A DNA stretch of 64,000 nt, from positions 186,001 to 250,000 of the forward strand of contig JAURFE010000002.1 in the NCBI GenBank assembly GCA_030827135.1, given 5' to 3'. Positions within the stretch are counted from its first letter, which is position 1. Every line of letters begins with the position of its first letter. Shown one piece after another: positions 26,410 to 34,553 of the stretch. A program made the position numbers and the translations under genes. The notes under the pieces were generated by a model. That model was not told the DNA's origin. It did not search any database and saw only the letters and a program-made list of their open reading frames with translations. This stretch comes from Vicinamibacterales bacterium. Lineage in GTDB: Bacteria; Acidobacteriota; Vicinamibacteria; Vicinamibacterales; SCN-69-37.

Positions 26410-26485
26410 CGGAACTTCGGTACTTCGGGACATCGGCACTCCTGAACGCCGGAACTCCGCGCACTCCGGCACATCGGAACCTCGC
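26410..26485. repeat. Degenerate 8-bp tandem repeat, unit TCGGNACN
   Basis: About nine units (TCGGTACT, TCGGGACA, TCGGCACT and variants) between the GT87-like gene and the small RHH gene. The same unit occurs at 28599-28690. Confidence 0.75.
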
Positions 26486-26530
26486 GTCAGAGTGGCACAC
26501 CAGTTGCTTTGCTCCCGCCCGGAGGCGGAC

Positions 26531-26767
26531 ATGCATCAACATCGGCAAATTCATGTGTGGATTTCAGAAAGCGACTATCTGCTGCTGCGCGAGCAGTCGG
26601 TCGTAGCGCGCGACTCGGTGTCGGCCGTGATACGGCGGCTGATCAAGAGCGAGCGTCAGCGGTTGAAGGACGAGGGACCGATGCGCATGGCCGGTGCCGG
26701 CTGTCGGCGCGCCTACACAAGCGACCAGTCGGAGTGCGGCCGCTTGTTGAGCACCAGCCACCCGTAG
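26531..26767 (+). CDS. Small ribbon-helix-helix (CopG/Arc-type) protein
   Basis: 78 aa with GGAGG 6 nt before the ATG, the best ribosome-binding site in the area. Residues 4-12 (RQIHVWISE) form the predicted beta strand; residues 13-46 (DYLLLREQSVVARDSVSAVIRRLIKS) form two helices, matching an RHH_1 DNA-binding fold. The C-terminal 25 residues run 55 bp into the convergent desaturase gene and look unconserved. No toxin partner is adjacent, so a stand-alone regulator is more likely than an antitoxin. Target unknown. Confidence 0.62.
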   Translation: MHQHRQIHVWISESDYLLLREQSVVARDSVSAVIRRLIKSERQRLKDEGPMRMAGAGCRRAYTSDQSECGRLLSTSHP

Positions 26768-27669
26768 ATCAGCCCGCGATACGTCTGCCAGCGCATGCCC
26801 TTGCGCGCGTAGAAGGGCGCAAGCGCGCGCTGTAACGCCGGCAGATGGTAGAACGGGACCCCCGGGAAGTAGTGATGCTCGAGGTGCAGGTTCGACGTCA
26901 GGAACGCAAAATTCCAGAACCAGTGTGAGCGCATCAGTGTGCCCCACTTCGCGGGGTCGCCCGGATCAATGTCGTAATGCTGGCCAAGGCGATTGAGCGT
27001 AAACGCGATCGGAAAAATGAAAAACACCGGGAACGCATGCGCGCGAAACGCCGCGGCGCCGCCCCAGGCCCACCAGATCCCGCCCAGCACACTCAGGTGA
27101 AACAGGATCGAAATTTTCCGCTCCCAGGCGATCGTCCGCTGCAGGTCGGCCGGATACGTGGACGTTTCCTTGAATGCGGCCCTGAAGTAGATCGGAAACA
27201 ACGCGGGCGTGGCGTACAGCAACTTGTACCAGCGCGCATTCCGCTTCGGCGACAGGTGATGTCGTTTCGGATCCGCCGTATCGGATCCAAGTTCCGCGTG
27301 GTGGTCGAGATGCCACCGCGTGAACTGACTCGGGGCGATCCCGCTGGGAATCGCGTAGAGGAAACCCAGCAGGCGTTCGATCCGTTTGTGCGGCTTCTGA
27401 AACACCAGGTGATGCAGCACTTCGTGCAGCAGCACGGTGAAGTTGAACACCGTGAATCCCTGTACCACTGCGAGCGGCAGCCACAGATACCAGGCATCAA
27501 AGCGGATCAGCCCCCACGTCGCCAGACCCAGCATCAGAAACTGCCGGCCCGCAACGACAAAGTGCCGCCACGGCGTCTTCGTGTGCAGGACGCGCATCTG
27601 CTCACGCGAGATGGCCCGCCCGAGTTCGGCCCGCAACGCGGTCGCGTGTTGGCTGTAGTAGTGCGACAT
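26713..27669 (-). CDS. Membrane fatty acid desaturase
   Basis: 318-aa di-iron membrane desaturase or hydroxylase. The three histidine boxes are HEVLHH (residues 82-87), HLDHH (120-124) and HLEHH (about 263-267), with four hydrophobic segments between them. It introduces double bonds or hydroxyl groups into membrane lipids. The ATG directly abuts the stop of the upstream EamA gene. A TACAAT hexamer 8 nt before the ATG, inside the EamA 3' end, may give it its own promoter. The 3' end overlaps the convergent RHH gene. Confidence 0.9.
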   Translation of the reverse strand: MSHYYSQHATALRAELGRAISREQMRVLHTKTPWRHFVVAGRQFLMLGLATWGLIRFDAWYLWLPLAVVQGFTVFNFTVLLHEVLHHLVFQKPHKRIERLLGFLYAIPSGIAPSQFTRWHLDHHAELGSDTADPKRHHLSPKRNARWYKLLYATPALFPIYFRAAFKETSTYPADLQRTIAWERKISILFHLSVLGGIWWAWGGAAAFRAHAFPVFFIFPIAFTLNRLGQHYDIDPGDPAKWGTLMRSHWFWNFAFLTSNLHLEHHYFPGVPFYHLPALQRALAPFYARKGMRWQTYRGLIYGWLVLNKRPHSDWSLV

Positions 27670-28596
27670 CTATCTTGATTGTAACAACAGCCGCCGGCCG
27701 ATCCGGGTCAGCAGGACGCCTGACAGAACGGCGGCAGCGCCGAGGATTTTCGTCCAGGTCAAAGGCTCGCCCAGCCACACCCACGCGACCAGCATCGCCA
27801 CGACCGGCACACCGTTCGAGTAGATTGACGTCCTGGCCGCGCCAAGCCGTTGCACGCCCGTGTACCAGATGACGTAGGCCAGATTCAGGGCCAGTAACGC
27901 TGATAACACCAGCGCACCCATTGACCACGCGCTCACCGCCAGCCAGTCCACTCGCAGGATCTGCGGCAACGCCATGGCGACATACGGCAGCCCCCCCCAC
28001 ACCATCGTCATCCCCGTGACGTACAGCGGCGAGTGTCGGGCAATCAGCGAGGCGGACCCGAGGGTGAAGGTGGTCCAGCAGGCCACCGCGCCCATGACCA
28101 TGAGGTCACCGCGCCACGTGGCACCGCCAAACGACACGCTGGGCCCGACGACGAATCCAATGCCGATCACGGCCAGTAGCGCGCCCGCCCAGTGGAAGCC
28201 GCTGATGCGTTCCCGCCCCAGCAGCGCCGACACGACGGCCAGCACGGCAGGCGTGGTGCCGACGATGAGCGCGGAGTTGGAGGCGGTGGACAACGCCACG
28301 CCGCCCACGAAAAAGTACTGGTAGCCGAAGTGGCCGACGACGCCGAGCCAGACCAGATCGAAACGGTCCCGGCGTGTGAGTTGGTTGGAGGTGTGAAGAA
28401 TCGACGAGACGACCTCACCGGCGCGTGCGCGCCGGCGGGCCCACTGGATGGCGGCGAGGAAGACGAGCGACGAGAGCACCAGCCGCAGCGCGTTAAACGG
28501 CTGCGGTGGCACTTCCTCAAACGCGAGCTTGATGACGCTGAAATTGGCCCCCCAGATGAGGACCATCAGCACCAGCAAGCCGTCGATGCGGGTCAT
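27670..28596 (-). CDS. EamA/DMT family transporter
   Basis: 308 aa with ten hydrophobic helices in two EamA repeats. The first starts LLVLMVLIWGANFSVIKLAF with RLVLSSLVFLAA; the second includes GDLMVMGAVACWTTFTLGSA and ends PVVAMLVAWVWLGEPLTWTKI. The WGxNF and RxxxA/S motifs are typical of drug/metabolite exporters. Substrate unknown. It lies between the ATP synthase b-subunit gene and the desaturase, all on the minus strand. Confidence 0.9.
   Translation of the reverse strand: MTRIDGLLVLMVLIWGANFSVIKLAFEEVPPQPFNALRLVLSSLVFLAAIQWARRRARAGEVVSSILHTSNQLTRRDRFDLVWLGVVGHFGYQYFFVGGVALSTASNSALIVGTTPAVLAVVSALLGRERISGFHWAGALLAVIGIGFVVGPSVSFGGATWRGDLMVMGAVACWTTFTLGSASLIARHSPLYVTGMTMVWGGLPYVAMALPQILRVDWLAVSAWSMGALVLSALLALNLAYVIWYTGVQRLGAARTSIYSNGVPVVAMLVAWVWLGEPLTWTKILGAAAVLSGVLLTRIGRRLLLQSR
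27678..27683 (-). promoter_or_regulatory. Putative -10 box of the desaturase gene (leaderless)
   Basis: TACAAT on the minus strand, ending 8 nt before the ATG at 27669 and inside the last codons of the EamA gene. Confidence 0.4.
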
Positions 28597-28598
28597 AT

Positions 28599-28690
28599 CG
28601 ACGTTCCGAAGTCCCTGAGACTCCGAGAACCCCGGGACTTCGGAACGTCGGGACCTCGGAACCTTGGCACTTCGGTACTCCGGAACGTCG
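28599..28690. repeat. Degenerate 8-bp tandem repeat (TCGGNACN) with a 16-bp inverted repeat
   Basis: Fills the gap between atpF and the EamA gene. The unit is that of 26410-26485. Within it, 28599-28614 and 28635-28650 are perfect reverse complements (16 bp, 20-nt loop), so transcripts of either strand could fold into a hairpin. Confidence 0.8.
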
Positions 28691-29188
28691 CTATTGCACC
28701 CGCTTGAACTGCCCGATGGCGTCCTGGATCAGCGCGTCGTTATCCGCCGCGGAGATGTTCTTCCGGAGCAGCTTCGACGCGATGGCCACCGAGAGGTCGA
28801 CCGCTTCGGTGCGCAGCTGCGCAACGGCACGCGCCGTCTCGAGCTGGATTTCCTTCTCGGCGTTTTTGACGATCACCTGCGCGTCCTCGGCCGCCTTCTT
28901 CCGCATCTCCTCGCGGAAGCGGTCGGCATCGGCCCGGCTGCGCGTCACGATGCCTGCGGCTTCGGACCGGGCCTCGCTCAGCAGGCGCGCGGATTCCTCC
29001 TGCACGCGCTGCAGTTCCGCGGTCGCCTTCTTGGCGTCCTCGACCGATTTCTCGATCGTGGCCCGCCGCTCTTCAAGCGCCTTGAGGAGCGGGGTCCAGG
29101 CAAACGCCTTCAGCGCCCACACGAGGGCCAGGAAGGTGAACGTCGTCCAGAAATACAGGCCTGGATCGACCCGGACGAGAGTGTCCAC
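28691..29188 (-). CDS. atpF: F-type ATP synthase subunit b
   Basis: 165 aa. One N-terminal membrane helix (residues about 10-28, LYFWTTFTFLALVWALKAFA) and a long charged helix (EERRATIEKSVEDAKKATAE to the C-terminus) make the peripheral stalk joining Fo to F1. The start is GTG, preceded by GGAAGGGGGAG. It is the last gene of the Fo cluster. The delta and alpha subunit genes that normally follow are absent; an EamA transporter gene follows instead, after an 8-bp repeat tract. Confidence 0.94.
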   Translation of the reverse strand: MDTLVRVDPGLYFWTTFTFLALVWALKAFAWTPLLKALEERRATIEKSVEDAKKATAELQRVQEESARLLSEARSEAAGIVTRSRADADRFREEMRKKAAEDAQVIVKNAEKEIQLETARAVAQLRTEAVDLSVAIASKLLRKNISAADNDALIQDAIGQFKRVQ

Positions 29189-29201
29189 TGGCTCCCCCTT
29201 C

Positions 29202-29444
29202 CTACTTCAGGAAGACGATGAGCAGGCCGAAGACCAGCGCAAGAATCGTGGCGCCTTCGAGCAGGAACAGGGGCAGGTTGGCCGCCGCCGTGATCTGCGA
29301 CGCCGCGCTGGGCTGACGTGCGACACCCTCGGCTGCTGCCGCCGCGAGCTTGCCGATGCCAAGGCCGGCGCCGAGCACCGTGAGACCGAAGCCAATCGCG
29401 GCTCCCATGTAGTGCCACACCGGCGCGTAAGTTGCTGTTTCCAT
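29202..29444 (-). CDS. atpE: F-type ATP synthase subunit c
   Basis: 80 aa, two membrane helices joined by the polar loop AEGVARQPSA, which contacts the F1 rotor. The glycine-rich helix 1 (GFGLTVLGAGLGIGKLAAA) packs the c-ring. The ion-binding carboxylate is E63 in LFLLEGATILAL. The residues around it (GAT rather than ST) do not match the sodium-binding signature, so proton coupling is expected. The start is set by the ATG at 29444; the gene sits between atpB and atpF. Confidence 0.96.
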   Translation of the reverse strand: METATYAPVWHYMGAAIGFGLTVLGAGLGIGKLAAAAAEGVARQPSAASQITAAANLPLFLLEGATILALVFGLLIVFLK

Positions 29445-29478
29445 GATCCCTATCCTTCTCCTGAGTAACGAACGTTGA

Positions 29479-30414
29479 TTAGTGGTGCGCGTGAATGGCC
29501 ATGCCGATAAACACGGCCGACAACAAAGTGAACACGTACGCCTGCACGAGGACGACGATGATCTCAAGACCGGAGATCGCGACGGCCAGCGGCAGGGAGA
29601 ACCCGAACCCGATCCCGGCGCCCACCAGAGTGCTCGCCGTCAGTTCCGTGAAGATGAAGACAAACGACAGAATCGCGAGAATCGCGATGTGGCCGCCCGC
29701 CATGTTCGCCGCAAGACGCATGGTGAGCGCGAACGGGCGCACCAGCATGCCGATGATTTCAAGCGGCACCAGCAGGAAATAGAGCGGCAACGCAAGTCCG
29801 TGCGGGACCAGGTTCTTCCAGTGCTGGATGAATCCGTTGGCCACCGAGCCGGCGATGATGACCGCAAAAAACGTCACGGTGGCGAGCGCCGCCGTCACAT
29901 TGAAGTTGGCCGTCGCCGTCGACCCGCCGTGCAGCAGGCTCTTCAGGAACGAATGATCACTGGTGTGCAGGACGTATTTGTCCAGCAGCGCGAGCATGTC
30001 AAACACCGGAATCAGGCCGACCGCGTTGGCGACCAGAATGAAGAGGAAAAACGTCAGCATCAGCGGCGTCCACGTCATGACCCACTTCTGGCCGACGTTG
30101 GGGAGCACGATGCTGTCGCGCACAAACTCGACGCCCGCTTCCAGGGCGTTCATGCCGCCGGACGGCACCAGGCGCCCGGCCGCGAGGTACCGGCGCACCA
30201 TCAGGGTGACCGTCACAAACACGAGCGCCGCGACCACCCACACCATGAAGACGTGCTTGGTGACGGAGATGTCGATGCCGAACACGGGCGGGAGATGCAG
30301 AATGGGGTGATCCAGACCCGTGTTGGCCACGTGGCCAATGATCGTGTCGGCGGCGTTGAACTTGCCATCCGCGGCCGCAGCCGCACCCGGTTCGAGAGCA
30401 CTCATATCAGTCAT
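29479..30414 (-). CDS. atpB: F-type ATP synthase subunit a
   Basis: 311 aa, the proton-channel subunit. The essential arginine lies in RPFALTMRLAANMAGGHIAI, and VLVQAYVFTLLSAVFIGMAI is the conserved last helix. The N-terminal ~35 residues (Ala-rich, then HILHLPPVFGIDISVTKH) are periplasmic. The ATG at 30414 is preferred over a GTG at 30420, both just after the atpI-like stop. It belongs to the Fo operon atpZ-atpI-atpB-atpE-atpF. Confidence 0.96.
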   Translation of the reverse strand: MTDMSALEPGAAAAADGKFNAADTIIGHVANTGLDHPILHLPPVFGIDISVTKHVFMVWVVAALVFVTVTLMVRRYLAAGRLVPSGGMNALEAGVEFVRDSIVLPNVGQKWVMTWTPLMLTFFLFILVANAVGLIPVFDMLALLDKYVLHTSDHSFLKSLLHGGSTATANFNVTAALATVTFFAVIIAGSVANGFIQHWKNLVPHGLALPLYFLLVPLEIIGMLVRPFALTMRLAANMAGGHIAILAILSFVFIFTELTASTLVGAGIGFGFSLPLAVAISGLEIIVVLVQAYVFTLLSAVFIGMAIHAHH

Positions 30415-30432
30415 CGCCACTCGTTACGTCCA

Positions 30433-30780
30433 CTACGTCTGCATCAACCGTTTCAGGCACCACGCCTCGATGAGGTGCAACACCAGAAACGACCCCGTCA
30501 GGCTCGCCACAAACGGCAACGGCCTGACGTCCAGCCCCTTCAGCACGATGGTGACCCATGCGACGAAGAAGACGCTCTTCACCGCGAAGCCACGGACCAA
30601 CACCGCCAACGAGGTCTCCGGCGCGGCGGCCCAGGCCCGCCTCACCGACACCCAGGACGCCGCCGTCGTGACGACCGGCGCCGCCACTCCGAGCAGAACC
30701 TCAAGCCCGCGGCCCAGCGCGGCCCACGCGACTCCGGTCATCGCCGCCACCCCGATCGCCGTCCACAGGACGCGACCCAT
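30433..30780 (-). CDS. ATP synthase I-like membrane protein
   Basis: 115 aa with four predicted membrane helices (VLWTAIGVAAMTGVAWAALG; VLLGVAAPVVTTAASWVS; SLAVLVRGFAVKSVFFVAWV; LPFVASLTGSFLVLHLIEAW). Size, topology and position before atpB match AtpI/ATP-synt_I proteins, which help assemble the c-ring or supply magnesium. The start overlaps the stop of the preceding gene by one base. Sequence similarity to known AtpI is too low to be certain by eye. Confidence 0.7.
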   Translation of the reverse strand: MGRVLWTAIGVAAMTGVAWAALGRGLEVLLGVAAPVVTTAASWVSVRRAWAAAPETSLAVLVRGFAVKSVFFVAWVTIVLKGLDVRPLPFVASLTGSFLVLHLIEAWCLKRLMQT

Positions 30781-31031
30781 CACTTCGGGCGCACCGTGGA
30801 CTTGACGATCGCGTAAAACCCGGCCGCGATCCCCACACTCAAACCAATCAACAACCACCACGGAGACGTGCCCCACGTGTTGTCCGCGACGTAGCCCAGT
30901 CCTCCGAGCAGCAGAATCCCGCCGATCAGGGTGTAACTCGCGGTGGCTGCGGGCCCCGCACGCTGGACATTGTCCTGGAACGCCCGCATGGCGTCCTGCA
31001 GTCCCTTCCGTGACGGTTTCCCCGTAGCCAA
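30780..31031 (-). CDS. AtpZ/AtpI family protein
   Basis: 83 aa, two membrane helices (ASYTLIGGILLLGGLGYVAD and PWWLLIGLSVGIAAGFYAIV) after a charged N-terminus, the usual AtpZ layout. TTG at 31031 was chosen because a TAGAAT hexamer ends 7 nt upstream, a spacing seen at many genes here; ATG 30989 would give 69 aa. It is the first gene of the Fo operon and likely assists assembly of the Fo sector. Confidence 0.75.
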   Translation of the reverse strand: MATGKPSRKGLQDAMRAFQDNVQRAGPAATASYTLIGGILLLGGLGYVADNTWGTSPWWLLIGLSVGIAAGFYAIVKSTVRPK

Positions 31032-31038
31032 GCGATCA

Positions 31039-31044
31039 ATTCTA
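31039..31044 (-). promoter_or_regulatory. Putative -10 box of the ATP synthase Fo operon (leaderless)
   Basis: TAGAAT on the minus strand, ending 7 nt before the TTG at 31031. Confidence 0.45.
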
Positions 31045-31116
31045 GCCCGGGGAGCCCCCGTCTGCCCGCGTGACGGGCACACGAACCTCGGAAATATATC
31101 ACGGTCACCCGGACGG

Positions 31117-31122
31117 TATACT
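31117..31122 (+). promoter_or_regulatory. Putative -10 box of the VWA gene pair (leaderless)
   Basis: TATACT ends 7 nt before the ATG at 31130. The 98-bp gap to the divergent Fo operon holds both promoters and nothing else recognised. Confidence 0.5.
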
Positions 31123-31129
31123 GCGGGGC

Positions 31130-32032
31130 ATGGCCACTTTCCCATGGAAACAGTCTGTCGCAGTCGGGGTTCTGGCAGCGGCCTGGGCGGCGGCCACGCC
31201 GGGCCTCATGGCCCAGCGGGAGCTCCGGAATCAGACCGTCCACATCGGGGTCTATGACAACAAAGGGCAGCCTCCGGCGGTCTTGAACGCCTCGCACCTG
31301 GCGATCCGGGAGGATGGCGTCGTGCGCGAGATCCTGTCCGTGGGTCCGGCGACCACCCCGATGCAGATTGCCGTGTTGGTGGACACCAGCCAGGCCTCCC
31401 AGGGGGCCATCCCCGATCTGCGGGATGCCCTCCGCGCCTTTGCCACGGCCGTCTGGGCGAAGAGCCCCGAGTCGCAGATTGCGCTGTACGCGTTCGGCGA
31501 GCGGCCGTCACTCGAAGCGGACTACACGACTAGCGCCGTGGCCTGGGGCCGTGGCGTGGATCGGCTGTTCGCCGCGTCCGGCTCGGGCGCCTATTTCATT
31601 GAGGCGGTCGTCGAAGCCGCGAACGCCCTGGCCAGACGAAAGCCGGCGCGCGGCGTGGTCGTCGCCTACGTGGACGAAAACGGCCCCGAATTCAGCAACC
31701 GGCGGCATGCGCAGGCGTTTGACGCCCTCGCCTCGGCGCGCGCGTCCCTGTGGACGATCACCCGCCAGGGCTTCAGCGGCGACATGTCCACGGAGACCCG
31801 CGAACGATCCATGGTGGTGGGAGACGTGACCATACGCACCGGCGGCCGGAGTTTCACGATCTTTGCGCCGTCCGCGCTCAAGACGCGCTTTACGGAGGTG
31901 TCCGATCAGGTCCTGGCCCAGTTCGCCGTGACGTACGGCCGGCCGGATTCGCTGATTCCGCCTGAAAAACTCGACGTGCGCCTGATGCTCGACGGCTACA
32001 AACTCTCCGCACCGCGCTGGACGAACAAATGA
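31130..32032 (+). CDS. Exported von Willebrand factor A-like protein
   Basis: 300 aa with a signal peptide (SVAVGVLAAAWAAATPGLMAQ). The VWA core starts at about residue 76 (PMQIAVLVDTSQASQGAIPD), where the metal site DxSxS is reduced to D-T-S-Q-A, so metal binding may be weakened. An N-terminal segment with NASHLAIREDGVVREILSV matches the acidobacterial VWFA-related proteins. Its stop overlaps the start of a second VWA gene as ATGA, so the two are co-translated and may work as a pair in the periplasm or on the surface. Function unknown. Confidence 0.82.
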   Translation: MATFPWKQSVAVGVLAAAWAAATPGLMAQRELRNQTVHIGVYDNKGQPPAVLNASHLAIREDGVVREILSVGPATTPMQIAVLVDTSQASQGAIPDLRDALRAFATAVWAKSPESQIALYAFGERPSLEADYTTSAVAWGRGVDRLFAASGSGAYFIEAVVEAANALARRKPARGVVVAYVDENGPEFSNRRHAQAFDALASARASLWTITRQGFSGDMSTETRERSMVVGDVTIRTGGRSFTIFAPSALKTRFTEVSDQVLAQFAVTYGRPDSLIPPEKLDVRLMLDGYKLSAPRWTNK

Positions 32033-32970
32033 ACCAGTGGATGCCACGCGCGGCGGCCGCGGCGGCCCTCCTCGCGCTGACCCTTCCCATCAACGCCCTG
32101 AGTGCGCAGATCTTCCGCGCCGGCATCGACGTCGTCTCGTTGAACGTCACGGTGACCGAGGGTGACGCGCTGATTCCAGGGCTCGACCAGCCCCTCTTTG
32201 CGGTGTACGAAGACGGCGTCAAACAGGAGATCAGTTATTTTTCCCGTGCGGCGCAGCCCATCGCCCTCTCCCTGCTCATCGACACCAGCACGAGCATGGA
32301 ACTGAAGCTGCCGGTCGCCCAGCAGGCGGCCATCGGATTTGCCAGGCGACTCACGGGCTCGGACGCCGCGCAGATCATCGACTTCGACAGTCGCGTCGAG
32401 ATTCTGCAGACATTCACCGCGGACCCCACCCTGCTGGACGCGGCGATTCGCAGGACGCAGGTGGGCGGCTCGACCTCCTTGTATAACGCGCTCTACGTCG
32501 CGCTGAGTGAACTTAAACGCGTGCGCGCAGCGTCGAAGGAGGAAATCCGGCGCCAGGCGATCGTGATTCTGTCGGACGGCGAGGACACGTCGTCGCTCAT
32601 CAATTACGAGGACGTCCTTGATTCGGCCAAACGCTCGGAAGTGGCGGTGTATGCCATCGGCCTCCGCTCCAGGACCGATCGGCCGACCCGGGGATTCAAC
32701 GAAGCCGAATTTGTGCTGAGGACGCTCTCGCAGGAGACCGGCGGCCGGGTGTTTTTCGTCGAGGACGTGGGCCAGTTGCCGGCGATCTATCAGCGGATCG
32801 CGGACGAGCTCGCCAACCAGTACACGATTGCCTATAGTTCCAAGAATCTGAAACGTGACGGCGCCTGGCGCGCCATTGTGGTGCGTGTGGAGCGGCCGAA
32901 CACGGTGGCTCGTACCAAACGTGGATACTTCGCGCCGTCCCTTCCCAAGAGTCCGGTATCTCGTCCATGA
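32029..32970 (+). CDS. VWFA-related Acidobacterial domain protein
   Basis: 313 aa, signal peptide (AAAAAALLALTLPINALSAQ), then FRAGIDVVSLNVTVTEGD and LFAVYEDGVKQEISYFSRA, the conserved beta-rich lead-in of this family. The VWA domain has an intact MIDAS (LIDTSTSMELKLP), the threonine loop in GGSTSLYNALYVAL and IVILSDGEDTSS. Proteins of this type are abundant in Acidobacteria, and their role is unknown. It is bracketed by ATGA overlaps with the upstream VWA gene and with cobA-hemD. Confidence 0.9.
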   Translation: MNQWMPRAAAAAALLALTLPINALSAQIFRAGIDVVSLNVTVTEGDALIPGLDQPLFAVYEDGVKQEISYFSRAAQPIALSLLIDTSTSMELKLPVAQQAAIGFARRLTGSDAAQIIDFDSRVEILQTFTADPTLLDAAIRRTQVGGSTSLYNALYVALSELKRVRAASKEEIRRQAIVILSDGEDTSSLINYEDVLDSAKRSEVAVYAIGLRSRTDRPTRGFNEAEFVLRTLSQETGGRVFFVEDVGQLPAIYQRIADELANQYTIAYSSKNLKRDGAWRAIVVRVERPNTVARTKRGYFAPSLPKSPVSRP

Positions 32971-34553
32971 CTGCCACGACCCCCTCGTCCGATGCCCCGC
33001 TCCGAACCCCGGCCCGAGGTCGCGTCGTGTTGATCGGCGCCGGTCCCGGCGACCCCGGCCTGTTGACTCAACGCGGCCACCGCGTGCTGGCCGACGCCGA
33101 TGTTGTCGTGTACGACCGCGACGTCGCGCGCCTGTTGACGCTGGCGCGGGCTGACGCCGAACGCATTGAAGTCGGGGCTCCGGCGGAAGGCGCCACCGCG
33201 CAGGATGCGATTGCGATGCTGGTCGCGGAGAAGGCGCGCGACGGTCAACTGGTCGCCCGCCTGAAGTGGGGCGACCCGTTCCTGTTTGGCAGCGGCGCAA
33301 AGGAAGCCCTGTTCCTCCATGAACAGCGTGTGCCGTTTGAGGTCGTACCCGGCGTGCCGCTCGCGATGGGCGCCGCGTACGCAGGCATTCCAATCACGTA
33401 CCCCGGAGGCCAGGACGCGCTGATCTTCCTGCGCGGTCACGAATCGGCCGGAGACGCCCCGCCCGACGTTGACTGGCATGCGCTGGCGTCCCTCGACGGG
33501 ACCATTGCCTCCTACACCAACGGCCGACAGGCGGCGGCCATGCTGACGCTGCTCATGAAACACGGGCGCCGGGCCACCCAGGCCGGCGCCCTGATCTACG
33601 CGGGCACCCTGCCGCAGCAGGAGACGATCACCGGCACACTCGCCGAACTGGTGGCGGCCGCTGAAGCGCGCGAAGGCGCAGCCCTGCTCATCGTCGGCGA
33701 CGTCGCACAACTGCGGGACCACCTCGGCTGGTTCGATCGCCGTCCGCTTTTCGGCAAGCGGATCGTCGTGACGCGCTCCCGCGACCAGGCCCGCGACCTC
33801 GTCGAAATGCTGGAGAGCCTCGGCGCACAGGCCATCGAGGCGCCCACGTTCCGCCTGATTCCCGCTGACGATCCGGAAACCATCGATCGCGTGGCGGCGT
33901 CTGTGGACCAGTACGCCTGGGTCGTGTTCGAATCGGCAAATGCCGTCAGTCGATTTTTCAAGTCGCTGCTGAACGGGACACGCGACCTGCGCGCCCTCGG
34001 CGGGGTCCGCGTCGCCGCGATCGGCCCGTCCACGGCGGATCGGTTGCTGGGCGTCGGCCTGCATCCGGATGTCGTGGTGCCGGAATCCGGCACGGAAGCG
34101 ACGATGCGTGCGCTTGAGGCGGAAGGGGCGCTGTCCGGAGCGCGCATCCTTGTGGTACGCCCGCACCACGATCGATCCGACCACGGTCGATCCGACGCGG
34201 TGCGCGAAACGCTCGCCGCCGAACTGGGCCGGCGCGGCGCTCACGTCACGGACGTGATCGCCTATCGCACCACGGCGGGCGCCCCGGAATCCGCGGCCGC
34301 GCAGGTTCTGTACCGGCAGCTGCTGGATGGCCGGGTGCACGCAGTGACGTTCACGACCCCGACGGCCGTGCAGCGCTTTGTGGATCTGATCGGCCGCGAT
34401 CAGGCCGCCGACCTCCTGAATCAGACGGTCGTTGTGGCGATTGGCCCCGTCACCGCCGCGGCCGCCGCAGCGCTGGGGATCGCCGCCCCGCGCGTGGCCG
34501 AGCCGTTCACGGTCGACGGCATGATCGCGACGCTCGTCACAGCGCTCCGCTAG
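32967..34553 (+). CDS. Fused uroporphyrinogen-III C-methyltransferase / uroporphyrinogen-III synthase
   Basis: 528 aa. Residues about 18-255 are SUMT (CobA): VVLIGAGPGDPGLLTQRGHR, RLKWGDPFLFGSGAKEA and VVPGVPLAMGAAYAGIPITY. Residues about 263-528 are HemD: KRIVVTRSRDQARDLVEMLE, FESANAVSRFFKSLL and TFTTPTAVQRFVDLIG. Together they close the uroporphyrinogen-III macrocycle and methylate it to precorrin-2, at the branch between haem and sirohaem or cobalamin. The fusion order is the usual one. It starts in an ATGA overlap with the VWA gene, and its stop overlaps that of the convergent TonB receptor gene by 4 bp. Confidence 0.94.
   Translation: MTATTPSSDAPLRTPARGRVVLIGAGPGDPGLLTQRGHRVLADADVVVYDRDVARLLTLARADAERIEVGAPAEGATAQDAIAMLVAEKARDGQLVARLKWGDPFLFGSGAKEALFLHEQRVPFEVVPGVPLAMGAAYAGIPITYPGGQDALIFLRGHESAGDAPPDVDWHALASLDGTIASYTNGRQAAAMLTLLMKHGRRATQAGALIYAGTLPQQETITGTLAELVAAAEAREGAALLIVGDVAQLRDHLGWFDRRPLFGKRIVVTRSRDQARDLVEMLESLGAQAIEAPTFRLIPADDPETIDRVAASVDQYAWVVFESANAVSRFFKSLLNGTRDLRALGGVRVAAIGPSTADRLLGVGLHPDVVVPESGTEATMRALEAEGALSGARILVVRPHHDRSDHGRSDAVRETLAAELGRRGAHVTDVIAYRTTAGAPESAAAQVLYRQLLDGRVHAVTFTTPTAVQRFVDLIGRDQAADLLNQTVVVAIGPVTAAAAAALGIAAPRVAEPFTVDGMIATLVTALR

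Noticed and set aside
26531..26767. Toxin-antitoxin system
   Set aside because: The RHH protein could be an antitoxin, but neither neighbour resembles a toxin.
34190..34260. Short direct repeat CGATCCGAC inside the cobA-hemD fusion gene
   Set aside because: Only two copies, in a variable loop of HemD (DRSDHGRSD); not connected with the intergenic repeat families.
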